From Gammaproteobacteria bacterium (GTDB taxonomy: Bacteria > Pseudomonadota > Gammaproteobacteria > S012-40): a stretch of 64,000 bases of DNA. A program made the translations under genes and the position numbers. The DNA lies in assembly GCA_015487785.1 (NCBI GenBank), contig WFPC01000029.1, positions 1 through 64,000 on the forward strand. The letters are read 5' to 3'. The first letter of the stretch is position 1, and each line of letters starts with the position of its first letter. Shown one piece after another: positions 8,483 to 17,200 of this stretch. A model generated the notes under the pieces. It saw only the letters and a program-made list of their open reading frames with translations, was not told the DNA's origin and searched no databases.

Positions 8483-8511
8483 TTAACCTGGGGCGCAATC
8501 GGTGGTATATT
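8483..8511 (+). promoter_or_regulatory. Putative sigma-70 promoter of iscU
   Basis: TTAACC (8483-8488), a 17-nt spacer and TATATT (8506-8511) make a plausible promoter 28 nt before the iscU ATG. It suggests that iscU can be transcribed independently of the regulator gene. Confidence 0.5.
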
Positions 8512-8538
8512 AGCAAGTCGTTGTTTAGGAGGCCGAGC

Positions 8539-8958
8539 ATGGCATACAGTGACAAGGTATTGGATCATTACGAGAATCCCCGCAATGTCGGGACCTTGAG
8601 TAATGACGACAAGTCCGTGGGCACCGGCATGGTGGGCGCGCCTGCGTGCGGCGATGTCATGCGCCTGCAGATCAAGGTGGGCGAGGATGGAGTCATCGAG
8701 GACGCCAAGTTCAAGACCTATGGTTGCGGTTCGGCAATTGCCTCCAGTTCCCTGCTCACCGAGTGGGTCAAGGGCAAGACCCTGGAAGAGGCCCAGCAGA
8801 TCAAGAATACCGATATTGCCGAGGAGCTGGCTCTGCCGCCGGTGAAGGTGCATTGCTCGGTGCTGGCCGAAGATGCCATCCGCGCTGCCATCGAGGATTA
8901 TCGGCGCAAGCAGCAAGACACCAATGTCGGCGCCGGGGAGCGCACCGGTACCGAATAG
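8539..8958 (+). CDS. iscU: Iron-sulfur cluster scaffold protein IscU
   Basis: The scaffold on which IscS builds [2Fe-2S] clusters before transfer by HscA/HscB; 139 residues. Cluster cysteines C37 (ACGD), C63 (YGCGS) and C106 (VHCSV) are present, as is LPPVK at 99-103, the motif bound by HscA. A TTG-initiated frame starts at 8521, but AGGAGG (8527-8532) sits 6 nt before the ATG chosen here. The usual neighbours iscS, iscA, hscBA and fdx are absent on both sides, so they must lie elsewhere. The last 15 residues are an extra hydrophilic tail. Confidence 0.93.
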   Translation: MAYSDKVLDHYENPRNVGTLSNDDKSVGTGMVGAPACGDVMRLQIKVGEDGVIEDAKFKTYGCGSAIASSSLLTEWVKGKTLEEAQQIKNTDIAEELALPPVKVHCSVLAEDAIRAAIEDYRRKQQDTNVGAGERTGTE

Positions 8959-8972
8959 TCTAGCCTAGTCGC

Positions 8973-8994
8973 GCGGCGGCTTTCCGGCCGCCGC
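8973..8994 (+). terminator. GC-rich hairpin after iscU
   Basis: An eight-pair perfect stem, GCGGCGGC with GCCGCCGC, closes on TTTCCG 14 nt after the iscU stop. No T-run follows. It probably marks or stabilises the 3' end of the transcript. Confidence 0.4.
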
Positions 8995-9044
8995 CATGTA
9001 GCGCATTCCATGCAATCCGGTCCGTTTTTGGCTACCATCGGCCC

Positions 9045-9830
9045 ATGAGTAGCGAGCTTGGCCGGGAACGCATCATTCATCGCAGCCGTGACGAGTTCGG
9101 TGAACTGACCGTCACCGACGGCGATTTCTTTCGCACCCTCTATTTTGGCAACCGCGACAAGCAGAGCTGCATGTTGCGGGATCAGCCGCACATCCTCACC
9201 CTGAAATATACCCAGGTCATGGCCAGTGCCCTGCTGTTCAAGCGGCATCCCGAGCGTGTGCTGGTGCTGGGCCTGGGTGGGGGGTCCTTGCCCAAGTTCT
9301 TCCTGCATGCCTGTCCACACACTCGGGTAGACGTGGTGGAGAGTCGTCCGGCGGTTATCCGGCTGGCCCATGAGTTCTTCCAGGTGCCACGTAAGCATCC
9401 CCGCCTGCGCGTGTTGCAGGGCGATGGCGAGGCCTTTGTCGAGAATCTTACCGGAGACAGGCCATACGACATGATGTTCGTGGATATCTTCGACAGTACC
9501 GGTCCTGCCGCAGCCCTGTCGCGGGAGCGTTTTCTGACCACCTGCTATGAGAGCCTGTCCGGCGATGGGGTATTGTGTCTCAATCTCTGGAATCGCACGG
9601 TGGACGACTTCGATCAGCGCTTCCGTCGTCTGGGACGCTTGTTCCCCGTGCGCCCTCTGAAACTGGTACTGGAACGGATCAACGGCAATGTGCTGGTGTT
9701 CGTATTGCGTGATCCTGCCCGGCTCGATGGGCTGGGCGGTCTGCGACCACAGGCCCTGGCCCTGCAGCACGAGCTGGGAATCAAAAGCCTGGAGCACTTG
9801 CGCTGGTTGCGTCAGCAGAATGCCTTGTGA
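9045..9830 (+). CDS. Spermidine synthase-like (aminopropyltransferase-fold) protein
   Basis: A protein of 261 residues with the SpeE-type Rossmann methyltransferase fold. VLVLGLGGGSLPKF (near 75-88) is the nucleotide-binding loop, VDVVES the acidic strand end, LRVLQGDGEAF and FVDIFDSTGP the following core strands. True spermidine synthases carry GGGDGG and a Tyr/Asp-rich substrate site that I do not see here. It could be a polyamine-modifying enzyme or another methyltransferase-like enzyme. It stands alone and converges on the DsrE-like gene with a 1-nt gap. Confidence 0.7.
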   Translation: MSSELGRERIIHRSRDEFGELTVTDGDFFRTLYFGNRDKQSCMLRDQPHILTLKYTQVMASALLFKRHPERVLVLGLGGGSLPKFFLHACPHTRVDVVESRPAVIRLAHEFFQVPRKHPRLRVLQGDGEAFVENLTGDRPYDMMFVDIFDSTGPAAALSRERFLTTCYESLSGDGVLCLNLWNRTVDDFDQRFRRLGRLFPVRPLKLVLERINGNVLVFVLRDPARLDGLGGLRPQALALQHELGIKSLEHLRWLRQQNAL

Positions 9831-9831
9831 G

Positions 9832-10305
9832 TCATTCGATGTCCATGCGAATCAGGGCATAGCCCTGGCGCTGGTAGGCGCGAATCTGTTCCGGGCCCGA
9901 GGCAGCCACGTCCACGTAATCGGGGAAATCCTCGCGGGAGAAGCCTTCCCAGGCGGCATGGGTGGCGCAGACGTGGACCGGCACGTCCTGGGTAACCAGC
10001 TTGCGCACGGCGTCGTGCACGGGGGCCAGGCGCTCGCGCCGGCTGCTGAGCAGGCCGAATTGTTCCGTGCCGTGGCTGACCACGGCGAAGCGCAGGTCGG
10101 GGTGGCGCTTGCGCAGGCGCTCTATGGCGGCGCGGATCCTGGGCAAAATCCGCTGTAGATCGTTCTCGCTGCCGGCGACGGTTTCGAATACCACGCCCTT
10201 GGGTGGATGCTGGGCCCGCAGGATGAAGGCGATACCGTGTTCACTGTCGCTTGCGGCAGACGGCAGGGTCCACAGCACACCGAGCAACAGGGCAAACAGG
10301 CGCAT
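9832..10305 (-). CDS. Exported DsrE-like protein
   Basis: A protein of 157 residues with a signal peptide (MRLFALLLGVLWTLPSAAS). The mature part resembles the DsrE/DsrF-like fold used in sulfur transfer: a strand GVVFETVAGSEND, a helical segment, FAVVSHGTEQF, and VPVHVCATHAA with a single conserved-looking Cys. DsrE proteins of the oxidation pathway are cytosolic, so a periplasmic relative is likely to do something else, such as sulfur relay or binding. A 467-residue open frame continues upstream only as a shadow of the aminotransferase gene. The start was chosen at the signal peptide. Confidence 0.7.
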   Translation of the reverse strand: MRLFALLLGVLWTLPSAASDSEHGIAFILRAQHPPKGVVFETVAGSENDLQRILPRIRAAIERLRKRHPDLRFAVVSHGTEQFGLLSSRRERLAPVHDAVRKLVTQDVPVHVCATHAAWEGFSREDFPDYVDVAASGPEQIRAYQRQGYALIRMDIE

Positions 10306-10324
10306 GGTATGTTTCCCCAATGGC

Positions 10325-10369
10325 TGGTCAAAGTGGAAATAGTATAGTATAAGGCTAGGTTTTTGACCA
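10325..10369. promoter_or_regulatory. Overlapping divergent promoters built on a TGGTCA inverted repeat
   Basis: TGGTCAAA (10325-10332) and its complement TTTGACCA (10362-10369) are exact inverted copies. Plus strand: TGGTCA, 17 nt, TATAAG (10348-10353). Minus strand: TGGTCA (10364-10369), 17 nt, TATACT (10341-10346). Each half-repeat can serve as the -35 box of one promoter and the -10 boxes nearly abut, so the two promoters would exclude each other. Confidence 0.5.
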
Positions 10370-10386
10370 ATGAGAGAGATTGATCC

Positions 10387-11568
10387 ATGAGCGTGACTTC
10401 CTTCAACCCGCCGGTGCGGGTATTGATGGGGCCTGGCCCGTCCGACGTGCATCCACGCATCCTGTCGGCCCTGGCACGGCCCACCATAGGCCATCTCGAC
10501 CCCGCCTTCGTGGCCATGATGGACGAACTGAAAGGCTTGCTGCACTATGCCTTCCAGACCGACAATGCCCTCACCATCCCGGTGTCGGCGCCGGGTTCGG
10601 CGGGTATGGAGACGTGTTTCGTCAACCTGGTGGAGCCGGGTGACAAGGTGGTGGTGTGCCAGAATGGTGTGTTCGGCGGGCGCATGAAGGAAAACGTGGA
10701 GCGCATCGGGGCCACCGCCATCATGGTGGAGGATGCCTGGGGCGATCCGGTGGACCCGCAAAAACTGGAAGATACGCTCAAGGCCCATCCCGATGCCAAG
10801 GTGGTGGCCTTCGTGCATGCCGAGACGTCCACCGGTGCCGAGTCCGACGCCAAAACCTTGTGTGAGATCGCCCGGCGTCACGACTGCCTGAGCATCGTCG
10901 ATGCGGTGACATCCCTGGGCGGCATCCCGGTCAGGGTGGACGAATGGGGCATAGATGCCATCTATTCCGGCACCCAGAAATGCCTGTCCTGCACGCCGGG
11001 ATTGTCGCCGGTGAGTTTCAGCGAGCGGGCGGTGGAACGTATCAAGGCCCGCAAGCACCCGGTGCAGAGTTGGTTCCTCGATCTCAACCTGGTCATGGGG
11101 TACTGGGGGGGCGAGGGCAAGCGCGCCTATCATCACACCGCGCCCATCAACCCGCTCTACGCCTTGCACGAGTCGCTGGTGATGCTGCGCGAGGAGGGCC
11201 TGGAGAATGCCTGGGCCCGTCATCGGCGCAACCACGAAATACTCAAGGCCGGCCTTGAGGCCATGGGTCTGCGTTTCGTGGTCCGTGAAGAGGCACGCCT
11301 GCCCCAGCTCAATAGTGTGACGGTGCCCGAAGGGGTCGACGAGGCGGCGGTACGCCAGACCCTGCTGCAGCGCTACAACCTGGAGATCGGCGCCGGCCTC
11401 GGTGCTCTGGCCGGCAAGGTTTGGCGCATCGGGCTAATGGGCTACAGTTCCAACCTCAACAACATTATGCTCTGCCTGGGTGCCCTGGAGGCCGCCTTGA
11501 TCGAGCAGGGCGCGAAGCTGGAACAGGGCGCGGCCCTGGCCGCTGCACAACAGGCGGTGAACGCCTGA
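10387..11568 (+). CDS. Alanine/serine-glyoxylate aminotransferase family protein
   Basis: A class V PLP aminotransferase of 393 residues. GPGPSDVHPRIL at the N-terminus, APGSAGMET, VHAETSTGAESD and the PLP lysine in SGTQKCLSC (near 198) are hallmarks of the serine-glyoxylate / alanine-glyoxylate / purine-catabolic PucG group. It makes glycine from glyoxylate with Ser or Ala as donor. Substrate choice cannot be read from the sequence. A glycerate kinase at 32411 would complete the serine-hydroxypyruvate-glycerate route if hydroxypyruvate reductase is present elsewhere. A strong terminator hairpin follows. Confidence 0.88.
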   Translation: MSVTSFNPPVRVLMGPGPSDVHPRILSALARPTIGHLDPAFVAMMDELKGLLHYAFQTDNALTIPVSAPGSAGMETCFVNLVEPGDKVVVCQNGVFGGRMKENVERIGATAIMVEDAWGDPVDPQKLEDTLKAHPDAKVVAFVHAETSTGAESDAKTLCEIARRHDCLSIVDAVTSLGGIPVRVDEWGIDAIYSGTQKCLSCTPGLSPVSFSERAVERIKARKHPVQSWFLDLNLVMGYWGGEGKRAYHHTAPINPLYALHESLVMLREEGLENAWARHRRNHEILKAGLEAMGLRFVVREEARLPQLNSVTVPEGVDEAAVRQTLLQRYNLEIGAGLGALAGKVWRIGLMGYSSNLNNIMLCLGALEAALIEQGAKLEQGAALAAAQQAVNA

Positions 11569-11575
11569 CCTTTCC

Positions 11576-11602
11576 GGCGGCCGGTTTTTTCCGGCCGCCT
11601 TT
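11576..11602 (+). terminator. Hairpin terminator after the aminotransferase gene
   Basis: A nine-pair stem of GGCGGCCGG with CCGGCCGCC and a TTTTTT loop, followed by TTT, starts 8 nt after the stop codon. The T-run is short, but the stem is perfect. Confidence 0.65.
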
Positions 11603-11611
11603 ACCCCCCTC

Positions 11612-11629
11612 TTTCAAACCACTTTGAAA
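11612..11629. promoter_or_regulatory. Inverted repeat upstream of the outer-membrane protein gene
   Basis: TTTCAAA and TTTGAAA are exact inverted copies separated by four bases. They lie in the 100-nt space before the next gene, close to an AT-rich TTTTTATAGTA. This is a candidate operator; no matching regulator is known. Confidence 0.3.
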
Positions 11630-11703
11630 AGAAGGTTTGTATCGCCTAGTTTTTATAGTATCCCTCGGTTTCGACGGGAATGGGCAGAGAGAGGAGGTGT
11701 GTG

Positions 11704-12648
11704 ATGAGAAGATGCAAGACAGCATGGCTGGGCCTGCTTGCCTTGCTGGTGAGCAATGGGGCCTGGGCCGGTTTCGAACACGGTAGCACCGTCACCGGCG
11801 AGGTCGTGCCTCAGGCTGGTGCCCGGATCGATGCGACCCTGGCCGGCGAACCCGTGACCAGAGGGTGGGAGCATGGCCGCCTGCTTCGGGATGGGGACCA
11901 TCGTCGGCAAGCGATCCTTGTGTTGGCGCAGAACAGTTCCCTGGATGGTGAACGGGGCAGTGACGCTTCCCGGGCTCGGCCCGATAGCGCGTCGGGCCTG
12001 CTGTGGGGGCTGTATCTGGCGCGCTACTTCGGCAGTGTGGGCGCCGAGCTGGGGCAGACGAGCAGTTTTCCAGCGCAGAAGGGATCCGATATCCGCCCTG
12101 CTGCCAATGTGCTGGGGGCGAGCATGTATTGGCGGCGGCCGTTTCCCAATCTTCTGTCCCTGGGCTTGGGGATGACCTTTGGTTTCGCTCTGGGCGACAC
12201 CCTGGCACGGGGCCTGGGGGTGGATCTGCACCCTCCCTATGGCGTGGCCGACACCTATCTCGGCTATGAGATGTCGTGGCGATTCAATCCCTATTTGAGC
12301 TATCAGATGACCCGGGTGGGCATGAATGCCGCGCCGATCGATCTGGCATTTCTGGTGGGTTTGCACCTTAGCGGCATGAACCTGCAGGCGATCACCGACG
12401 AGTCCGGTGGGGGTGGCATGCGCAACAGCCTCAGCGAGCGGCGCACCCTGTGGGGGCCGTCACTGGGCGCGGGCCTGTTCTACCGCATGGCCAACGACAT
12501 GTTACTGGTCAATGTGTTGCTCATGTTCGACTACGTTGCTGCCCAGAGTATGGAGTTCCAGACCTCGGTTTTTGGACTGGACTATGCCATGCGGGCCCAG
12601 GCCGCCTGGCTGCCGGTGTTCATGCTGAACCTGGTGAGACCGTTCTGA
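11704..12648 (+). CDS. Predicted outer-membrane beta-barrel protein of unknown function
   Basis: A protein of 314 residues with a signal peptide ending near WAG. After an acidic linker the sequence alternates hydrophobic and aromatic residues (GLLWGLYLARYFGS, YLGYEMSWRFNPYLSYQ), in strand-sized blocks separated by Gly/Asn turns. It ends in a C-terminal Phe (LNLVRPF), which favours beta-barrel insertion. No known porin family is recognised. GAGGAGG at 11691-11697 serves ATG 11704; a GTG 3 nt earlier is an alternative. The next gene starts 16 nt downstream, so both are probably co-transcribed. Confidence 0.65.
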   Translation: MRRCKTAWLGLLALLVSNGAWAGFEHGSTVTGEVVPQAGARIDATLAGEPVTRGWEHGRLLRDGDHRRQAILVLAQNSSLDGERGSDASRARPDSASGLLWGLYLARYFGSVGAELGQTSSFPAQKGSDIRPAANVLGASMYWRRPFPNLLSLGLGMTFGFALGDTLARGLGVDLHPPYGVADTYLGYEMSWRFNPYLSYQMTRVGMNAAPIDLAFLVGLHLSGMNLQAITDESGGGGMRNSLSERRTLWGPSLGAGLFYRMANDMLLVNVLLMFDYVAAQSMEFQTSVFGLDYAMRAQAAWLPVFMLNLVRPF

Positions 12649-12664
12649 GGCCGACGGGGTTTGC

Positions 12665-13285
12665 ATGACGCTGGCGGCGGGCTTTCTGCTGCTGGTGGCA
12701 TGGCTGGGGTCGTGGTCTGCCGGGGGCGACCTGCGTGATTTGCTCGATCCCGCCGATACCCCGGCGGATTTCACGCATTGTCAGGGATATGGCTGCATGC
12801 AGCGTTTCCGCGTCAGCCTGGGAGAGCGGGACTGGCAGGGCTTGGTCCGCCCGCTGCGCACAGGTGCTGAGTCACCGATAGCGGAACGCCGTGCCGTGGC
12901 CGAGGTGATTGCGGCCTTCGAGCGCAAGGTGGGTGAACTCACCGGCAGTGGGCGGGACCACCCCCGGGCGCGGTTGTTCGAGACCGAGCCCGGACAACTG
13001 GATTGTGTGGACGAGACCGTGAATACCACTACCGTGTTGCACTTGTTGCAAGAGGCGGGCTTGTTGCGCTTCCATCGCCCGGCCGCGCCGGCGCGCCGCG
13101 GCTATGTCATCGATGGCCGCTGGCCGCACAATACCGCCGTGCTGGTGGAGCGGGACTCGGGGCGGGCCTTTGCAGTGGATTCGTGGTATCGCGCCAACGG
13201 GCAGGCGCCACACATCGTGCCGCTGGATCGATGGCTGGCCGGCTGGGAGCCTGCGGCGGCGCATCCGGCTCAGGGCACGCCGTAG
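12665..13285 (+). CDS. Conserved exported or membrane-anchored protein with a papain-like Cys-His-Asp pattern
   Basis: A protein of 206 residues with a hydrophobic N-terminal segment (residues 3-18), a signal peptide or anchor. C114 in LDCVDETVNTT, H155 in PHNTAV and D172 in AVDSWY occur in the order and context of papain/transglutaminase-fold enzymes. The enzyme class is inferred and the substrate is unknown. It follows the beta-barrel gene closely, and its 3' end overlaps by 16 nt the end of the convergent lipoprotein gene. A small cell-envelope function shared with these neighbours is possible. Confidence 0.6.
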   Translation: MTLAAGFLLLVAWLGSWSAGGDLRDLLDPADTPADFTHCQGYGCMQRFRVSLGERDWQGLVRPLRTGAESPIAERRAVAEVIAAFERKVGELTGSGRDHPRARLFETEPGQLDCVDETVNTTTVLHLLQEAGLLRFHRPAAPARRGYVIDGRWPHNTAVLVERDSGRAFAVDSWYRANGQAPHIVPLDRWLAGWEPAAAHPAQGTP

Positions 13286-14091
13286 TTGCTGCAGCCGTTG
13301 GCATTGCGGTCGTCTTTGTTCATTCCCAGGCAATCGAGCGCCATTTCGGCGCTGTAGTGGAATTCCTGGGCCAGCATGGCGGCGAACAGAAAGACCAGCA
13401 AGGCTTCTTCTTCGTTTTCCTCCAGGGATTGTTTGATCTGCAACTTGTATACGGGCCCGCTGTAGGCGCTCAGGCCCATCAGATCGACCACCTGGGAACC
13501 GGTCAGCAGCTCGGCCTGCCAGCCGGCGTCGTTTTCCACCAGCGCCAGCGAGCCGGCGGGATACTGATGCCAGACTGTCTTGCCGCTCTCCTTGCGCTTG
13601 CGGGTTTGCGCGCCCCAGGATCGTGTCTGGCGATAGCGAAACCTGTGGGCGCCGATTTGTCCCTCCAGCAGCTCGCTGCGTGCGGGGAGATCGAGTCGGC
13701 CCAGCAGGGTGGCGGGCCCGGGTCTTTCGCGCACGACGTGTACGCCGTCGTCTCCGGTATCGCGCAAACGTGCCTGCAAGCGATAACGTTTGCCAGCGTA
13801 ATCCAGCGTGTCGGCCTGACTCACCTCGGTACCGCGCAAGGGCTTGAGCAGACCCTTGCGCTCGACCTGAATGGCGCCGGCCCGGTATTCGAAGGCCTTG
13901 TAGGTTTGTCCGCTGGCGACATCGCGCATGACATAGCTGCTGCCGTCGTTGAGGATCTCCAGCACCCGGCAGTTCTCGCAGGCATGCAGCTTCTGCTCGG
14001 CGTCGGCGGGAAAAGGGTGTAGCACCTGCTTCATGGAACAGCCGCCGAGCAGCAATGTGGCCAGGACGAGCAATAACGGTTGCAGGTACAT
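13270..14091 (-). CDS. Predicted lipoprotein of unknown function
   Basis: A protein of 273 residues with a type II signal peptide: LLLGGC, with the lipidated Cys at 18. The mature part has a CENC pair near 38-41, then mostly beta-rich sequence, and near the C-terminus a hydrophobic stretch (EEALLVFLFAAMLAQEF) that looks like one helix. It ends with a Cys-containing CSNYGVP tail. No family is recognised. The gene is convergent with, and overlaps, the preceding papain-like gene. Confidence 0.6.
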   Translation of the reverse strand: MYLQPLLLVLATLLLGGCSMKQVLHPFPADAEQKLHACENCRVLEILNDGSSYVMRDVASGQTYKAFEYRAGAIQVERKGLLKPLRGTEVSQADTLDYAGKRYRLQARLRDTGDDGVHVVRERPGPATLLGRLDLPARSELLEGQIGAHRFRYRQTRSWGAQTRKRKESGKTVWHQYPAGSLALVENDAGWQAELLTGSQVVDLMGLSAYSGPVYKLQIKQSLEENEEEALLVFLFAAMLAQEFHYSAEMALDCLGMNKDDRNANGCSNYGVP

Positions 14092-14165
14092 GTCATCGTT
14101 CTCCCGTGCTGTTTTCCGGGTTGATTAAGTATGGCACAGGCCCCGTTTGCTGGCCAAGGCGCATG

Positions 14166-14196
14166 AAAAAACCCGGGCAGCTCGCTGCCCGGGTTT
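14166..14196 (-). terminator. Intrinsic terminator of the RND efflux operon
   Basis: A twelve-pair perfect stem (14169-14180 with 14185-14196) has a four-base loop. Read on the minus strand it is followed by TTTTTT, starting about 20 nt after the permease stop. It is a textbook Rho-independent terminator. Confidence 0.85.
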
Positions 14197-14214
14197 GTCT
14201 CGGCCAGGGACGCT

Positions 14215-17200
14215 TCAGTCGGCCTTGGCCGCCTTCTTGTAGCGGAAGGCGTAGTACATCACCGGGATCACCAGCAGGGTCAACAGGGTCGACACCAGGA
14301 TGCCGAAGATCAGGGCGATGGCCAGGCCGTTGAAGATGGGGTCGTCGAGAATGAAGAACGCCCCCAGCACCGCCGCCAGGGCGGTCAGCGCGATGGGCTT
14401 GGCGCGTACCGCGCCGGCCCGGATCACGGCCTCGTCGAAGGGTGTGCCGCGTGCCACCTGATCGTTGATGAAATCCACCAACAGGATGGAGTTGCGCACG
14501 ATGATGCCGGCCAGGGCGATCATGCCGATCATGGAGGTGGCGGTGAACTGGGCACCCAGCAGGGCGTGGCCCGGCATCACTCCGATCACCGTCAGCGGAA
14601 TGGGCGCCATGATGATCAGCGGTACCACATAGGAACGGAACTGCGCCACCACCAGCAGGTAGATCATGATCAGGCCCACCGAGTAGGCCAGGCCCATGTC
14701 GCGGAAGGTCTCGTAGGTGACCTGCCACTCGCCGTCCCATTTCAGGCTGTACTGATAGGGGTTGTCCGGCTGGTTGATCAGGTATTGCGGCATGGGTTCC
14801 TGTTGCCCGGCCAACTGGGCGAAGATGTCGAACATGCCATAGAGCGGGCTGTCCAGTTCGCCGGCCAGGTCGCCGGTGACGAACACTACCGGCAACAGGT
14901 CCTTGTGGTAGATGCTGTATTCCCGCTGGCTCTGCCTGACCTCGGCGATGGCCGACAAAGGCACCATTTCGCCGTTGTTGCCACGCAGTTTCAGGGCCAG
15001 TAGGCTTTGCAGCTCGGCCTTGTCGGCCACGCTGAATTCCAGCCGGATGGGCACCGGATACTTGACGTGCTCGTCGTGTATGTAGCCCACGTCACGGCCA
15101 CTGAGTGCGGTGCCGATGGCGCTGGTCACGCGGTGCTGGTCCAGTCCCAGGCGCGTGGCCTTGGCGCGGTCCACCTGGATGATCCACTTGGCGCTGGGTG
15201 TTTCCACCGAGTCGTCCACGTCCACCACGTCGGCGGTGTTTTCGAAGACCTGGCGCACCTGTTTGGCGATGGCGATCTGGCCCTCGTAGTCGATGCCGTA
15301 GACCTCGGCCACCAGCGGTGCCTGCACCGGCGGGCCCGGCGGTACTTCGACGATCTTCACATTGGCCTGGTATCTCGCGCCAATGGCCTGCAGGGGCTCA
15401 CGCACCGACAGGGCGATGTCGTGGCTTTGGCGCTCACGCAGGTGCTTGTCGCGCAGGTTGACCTGGATGTCGCCCACGCTGGCACCCTCGCGCAGATAGT
15501 ATTGGCGTACCAGGCCATTGAAATTGATGGGCGAGGCGGTGCCCACATAGGCCTGGTAGTCGGTCACTTCCGGCACCGTGGCCAGGTAGTCGCCCAGCTC
15601 GGCCAGGACGCGCGCGGTCTGCTCCAGGCTGCTGCCTTCGGGCATGTCCACCACCACCTGGAATTCGGACTTGTTGTCGAAGGGCAGCATTTTCAGCACC
15701 ACCAGCTTGGCGCCGGCCAGGCTCACCGAGGCGCCGATGAGTACCACGATCACCAGGCCCAGCAGGCGTCGTGGACTGCGTCCGGCACGGCCACGCAGGA
15801 AGGGGCGCAGACCCTTGTCGAACAGGCGGTACATGCGCGGATCCACTTCCTCCTCGCTTCCGCCGCCATGGCCGTCGGCGTGTTTGTGCTGTACGTTGCG
15901 CAGGACTTTCAGTGTCAGCCAGGGGGTGACGATGAAGGCCACCGCCAGCGAGATCACCATGCCGATGCTGGCATTGATGGGGATGGGACTCATATAGGGC
16001 CCCATCAGGCCGGTGACGAAGGCCATGGGCAGCAGCGCCGCCACCACGGTGAAGGTGGCCAGGATGGTGGGGCCGCCCACTTCGTCTACCGCCAGAGGAA
16101 TGACCTCGGCCAGCTTCTTGCCGCTCTGCTGCATGTGGCGATGGATGTTTTCCACCACCACGATGGCGTCGTCCACCAGGATGCCGATGGAGAAGATCAG
16201 CGCGAACAGCGAGACCCGGTTGAGGGTGAATCCCCAGGCCCAGGAGGCGAACAGGGTGATGGCCAGGGTGATGATCACCGCGGTGCCGACGATGAAGGCC
16301 TCGCGCCAACCCAGGGCGAACAGCACCAGCAGCACCACCACGCCGGTGGCGAAGAAGAGTTTCTTGATCAGGGTCATGGCCTTGTCGTCGGCGGTGGCGC
16401 CGTAGTTGCGGGTCACCGTGGCCTCGATGCCCTCGGGAATGAAAATGCCCTTCAGTTGCTCGAAGCGCTCGATCACCTGATTGGCGATGTCGATGGCGTT
16501 TTCGCCCGGCTTCTTGGCGATGGCCAGGGTCACCGCGGGATAGACACCCTGTTGGACGATGCCCTTGTCCGCGGCAGCGGGGCCGGTGCCGAACCACACG
16601 TATTGCTCCGCCTGATCGGGGCCATGGCTTACCTCGGCCACGTCACGCAGGAACACCGGCGCGCCTTCGCTCATGCCCACGATGAGATCGGCGATCTCAT
16701 CGGCGCTGCTCAGAAATACCCCGGCCTGAACCAGGATCTCCTGATTGTCGCGCACCACGCTGCCGGCATCCAGCGAACTGTTGGCGGCGGCCAGGGAACG
16801 TTCCAGTTGGGCGATGTCGATGCCGTAGCCGGCCATGCGCTGGGGATCGAGCAGCACATGCACCACGCGATCGGGACCACCGATGGTGTAGATGTCACGG
16901 GTGCCGGGCACGCGCTTGAGTTCGGCCTCGATGGCATGGGCCACCTGTTGTATTTCATAGGCGCCCCGGTTCTCGTCGGCCGACCACAGGGTCAGGGTGA
17001 CGATGGGCACGTCGTCTATGCCCTTGGGCTTGATGATGGGCTGGCCCACGCCCAGGCCCGGCGCCAGCCAGTCCTGGTTGGAGAAGATCTTGTTGTACAG
17101 GCGCACGATGGCCTGGGTGCGATCCTCGCCCACCTCGTATTGTACCGTCAGCACCGCCATGCCGGGACGGGACACGGAATAGACGTGTTCTATGCCGCTG

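Noticed and set aside
8276-8599. 107-codon plus-strand frame spanning the iscR-iscU gap, considered as an iscS remnant
   Set aside because: It has none of the cysteine desulfurase motifs and overlaps both real genes in another frame.
9832-11235. 467-codon extended minus-strand frame including the DsrE-like gene
   Set aside because: The part upstream of 10305 is the shadow of the aminotransferase gene and crosses the divergent promoters; the signal peptide marks the real start.
14566-15003. Small plus-strand frame considered as the missing regulator of the RND operon
   Set aside because: It lies wholly antisense to the permease and has no helix-turn-helix pattern.
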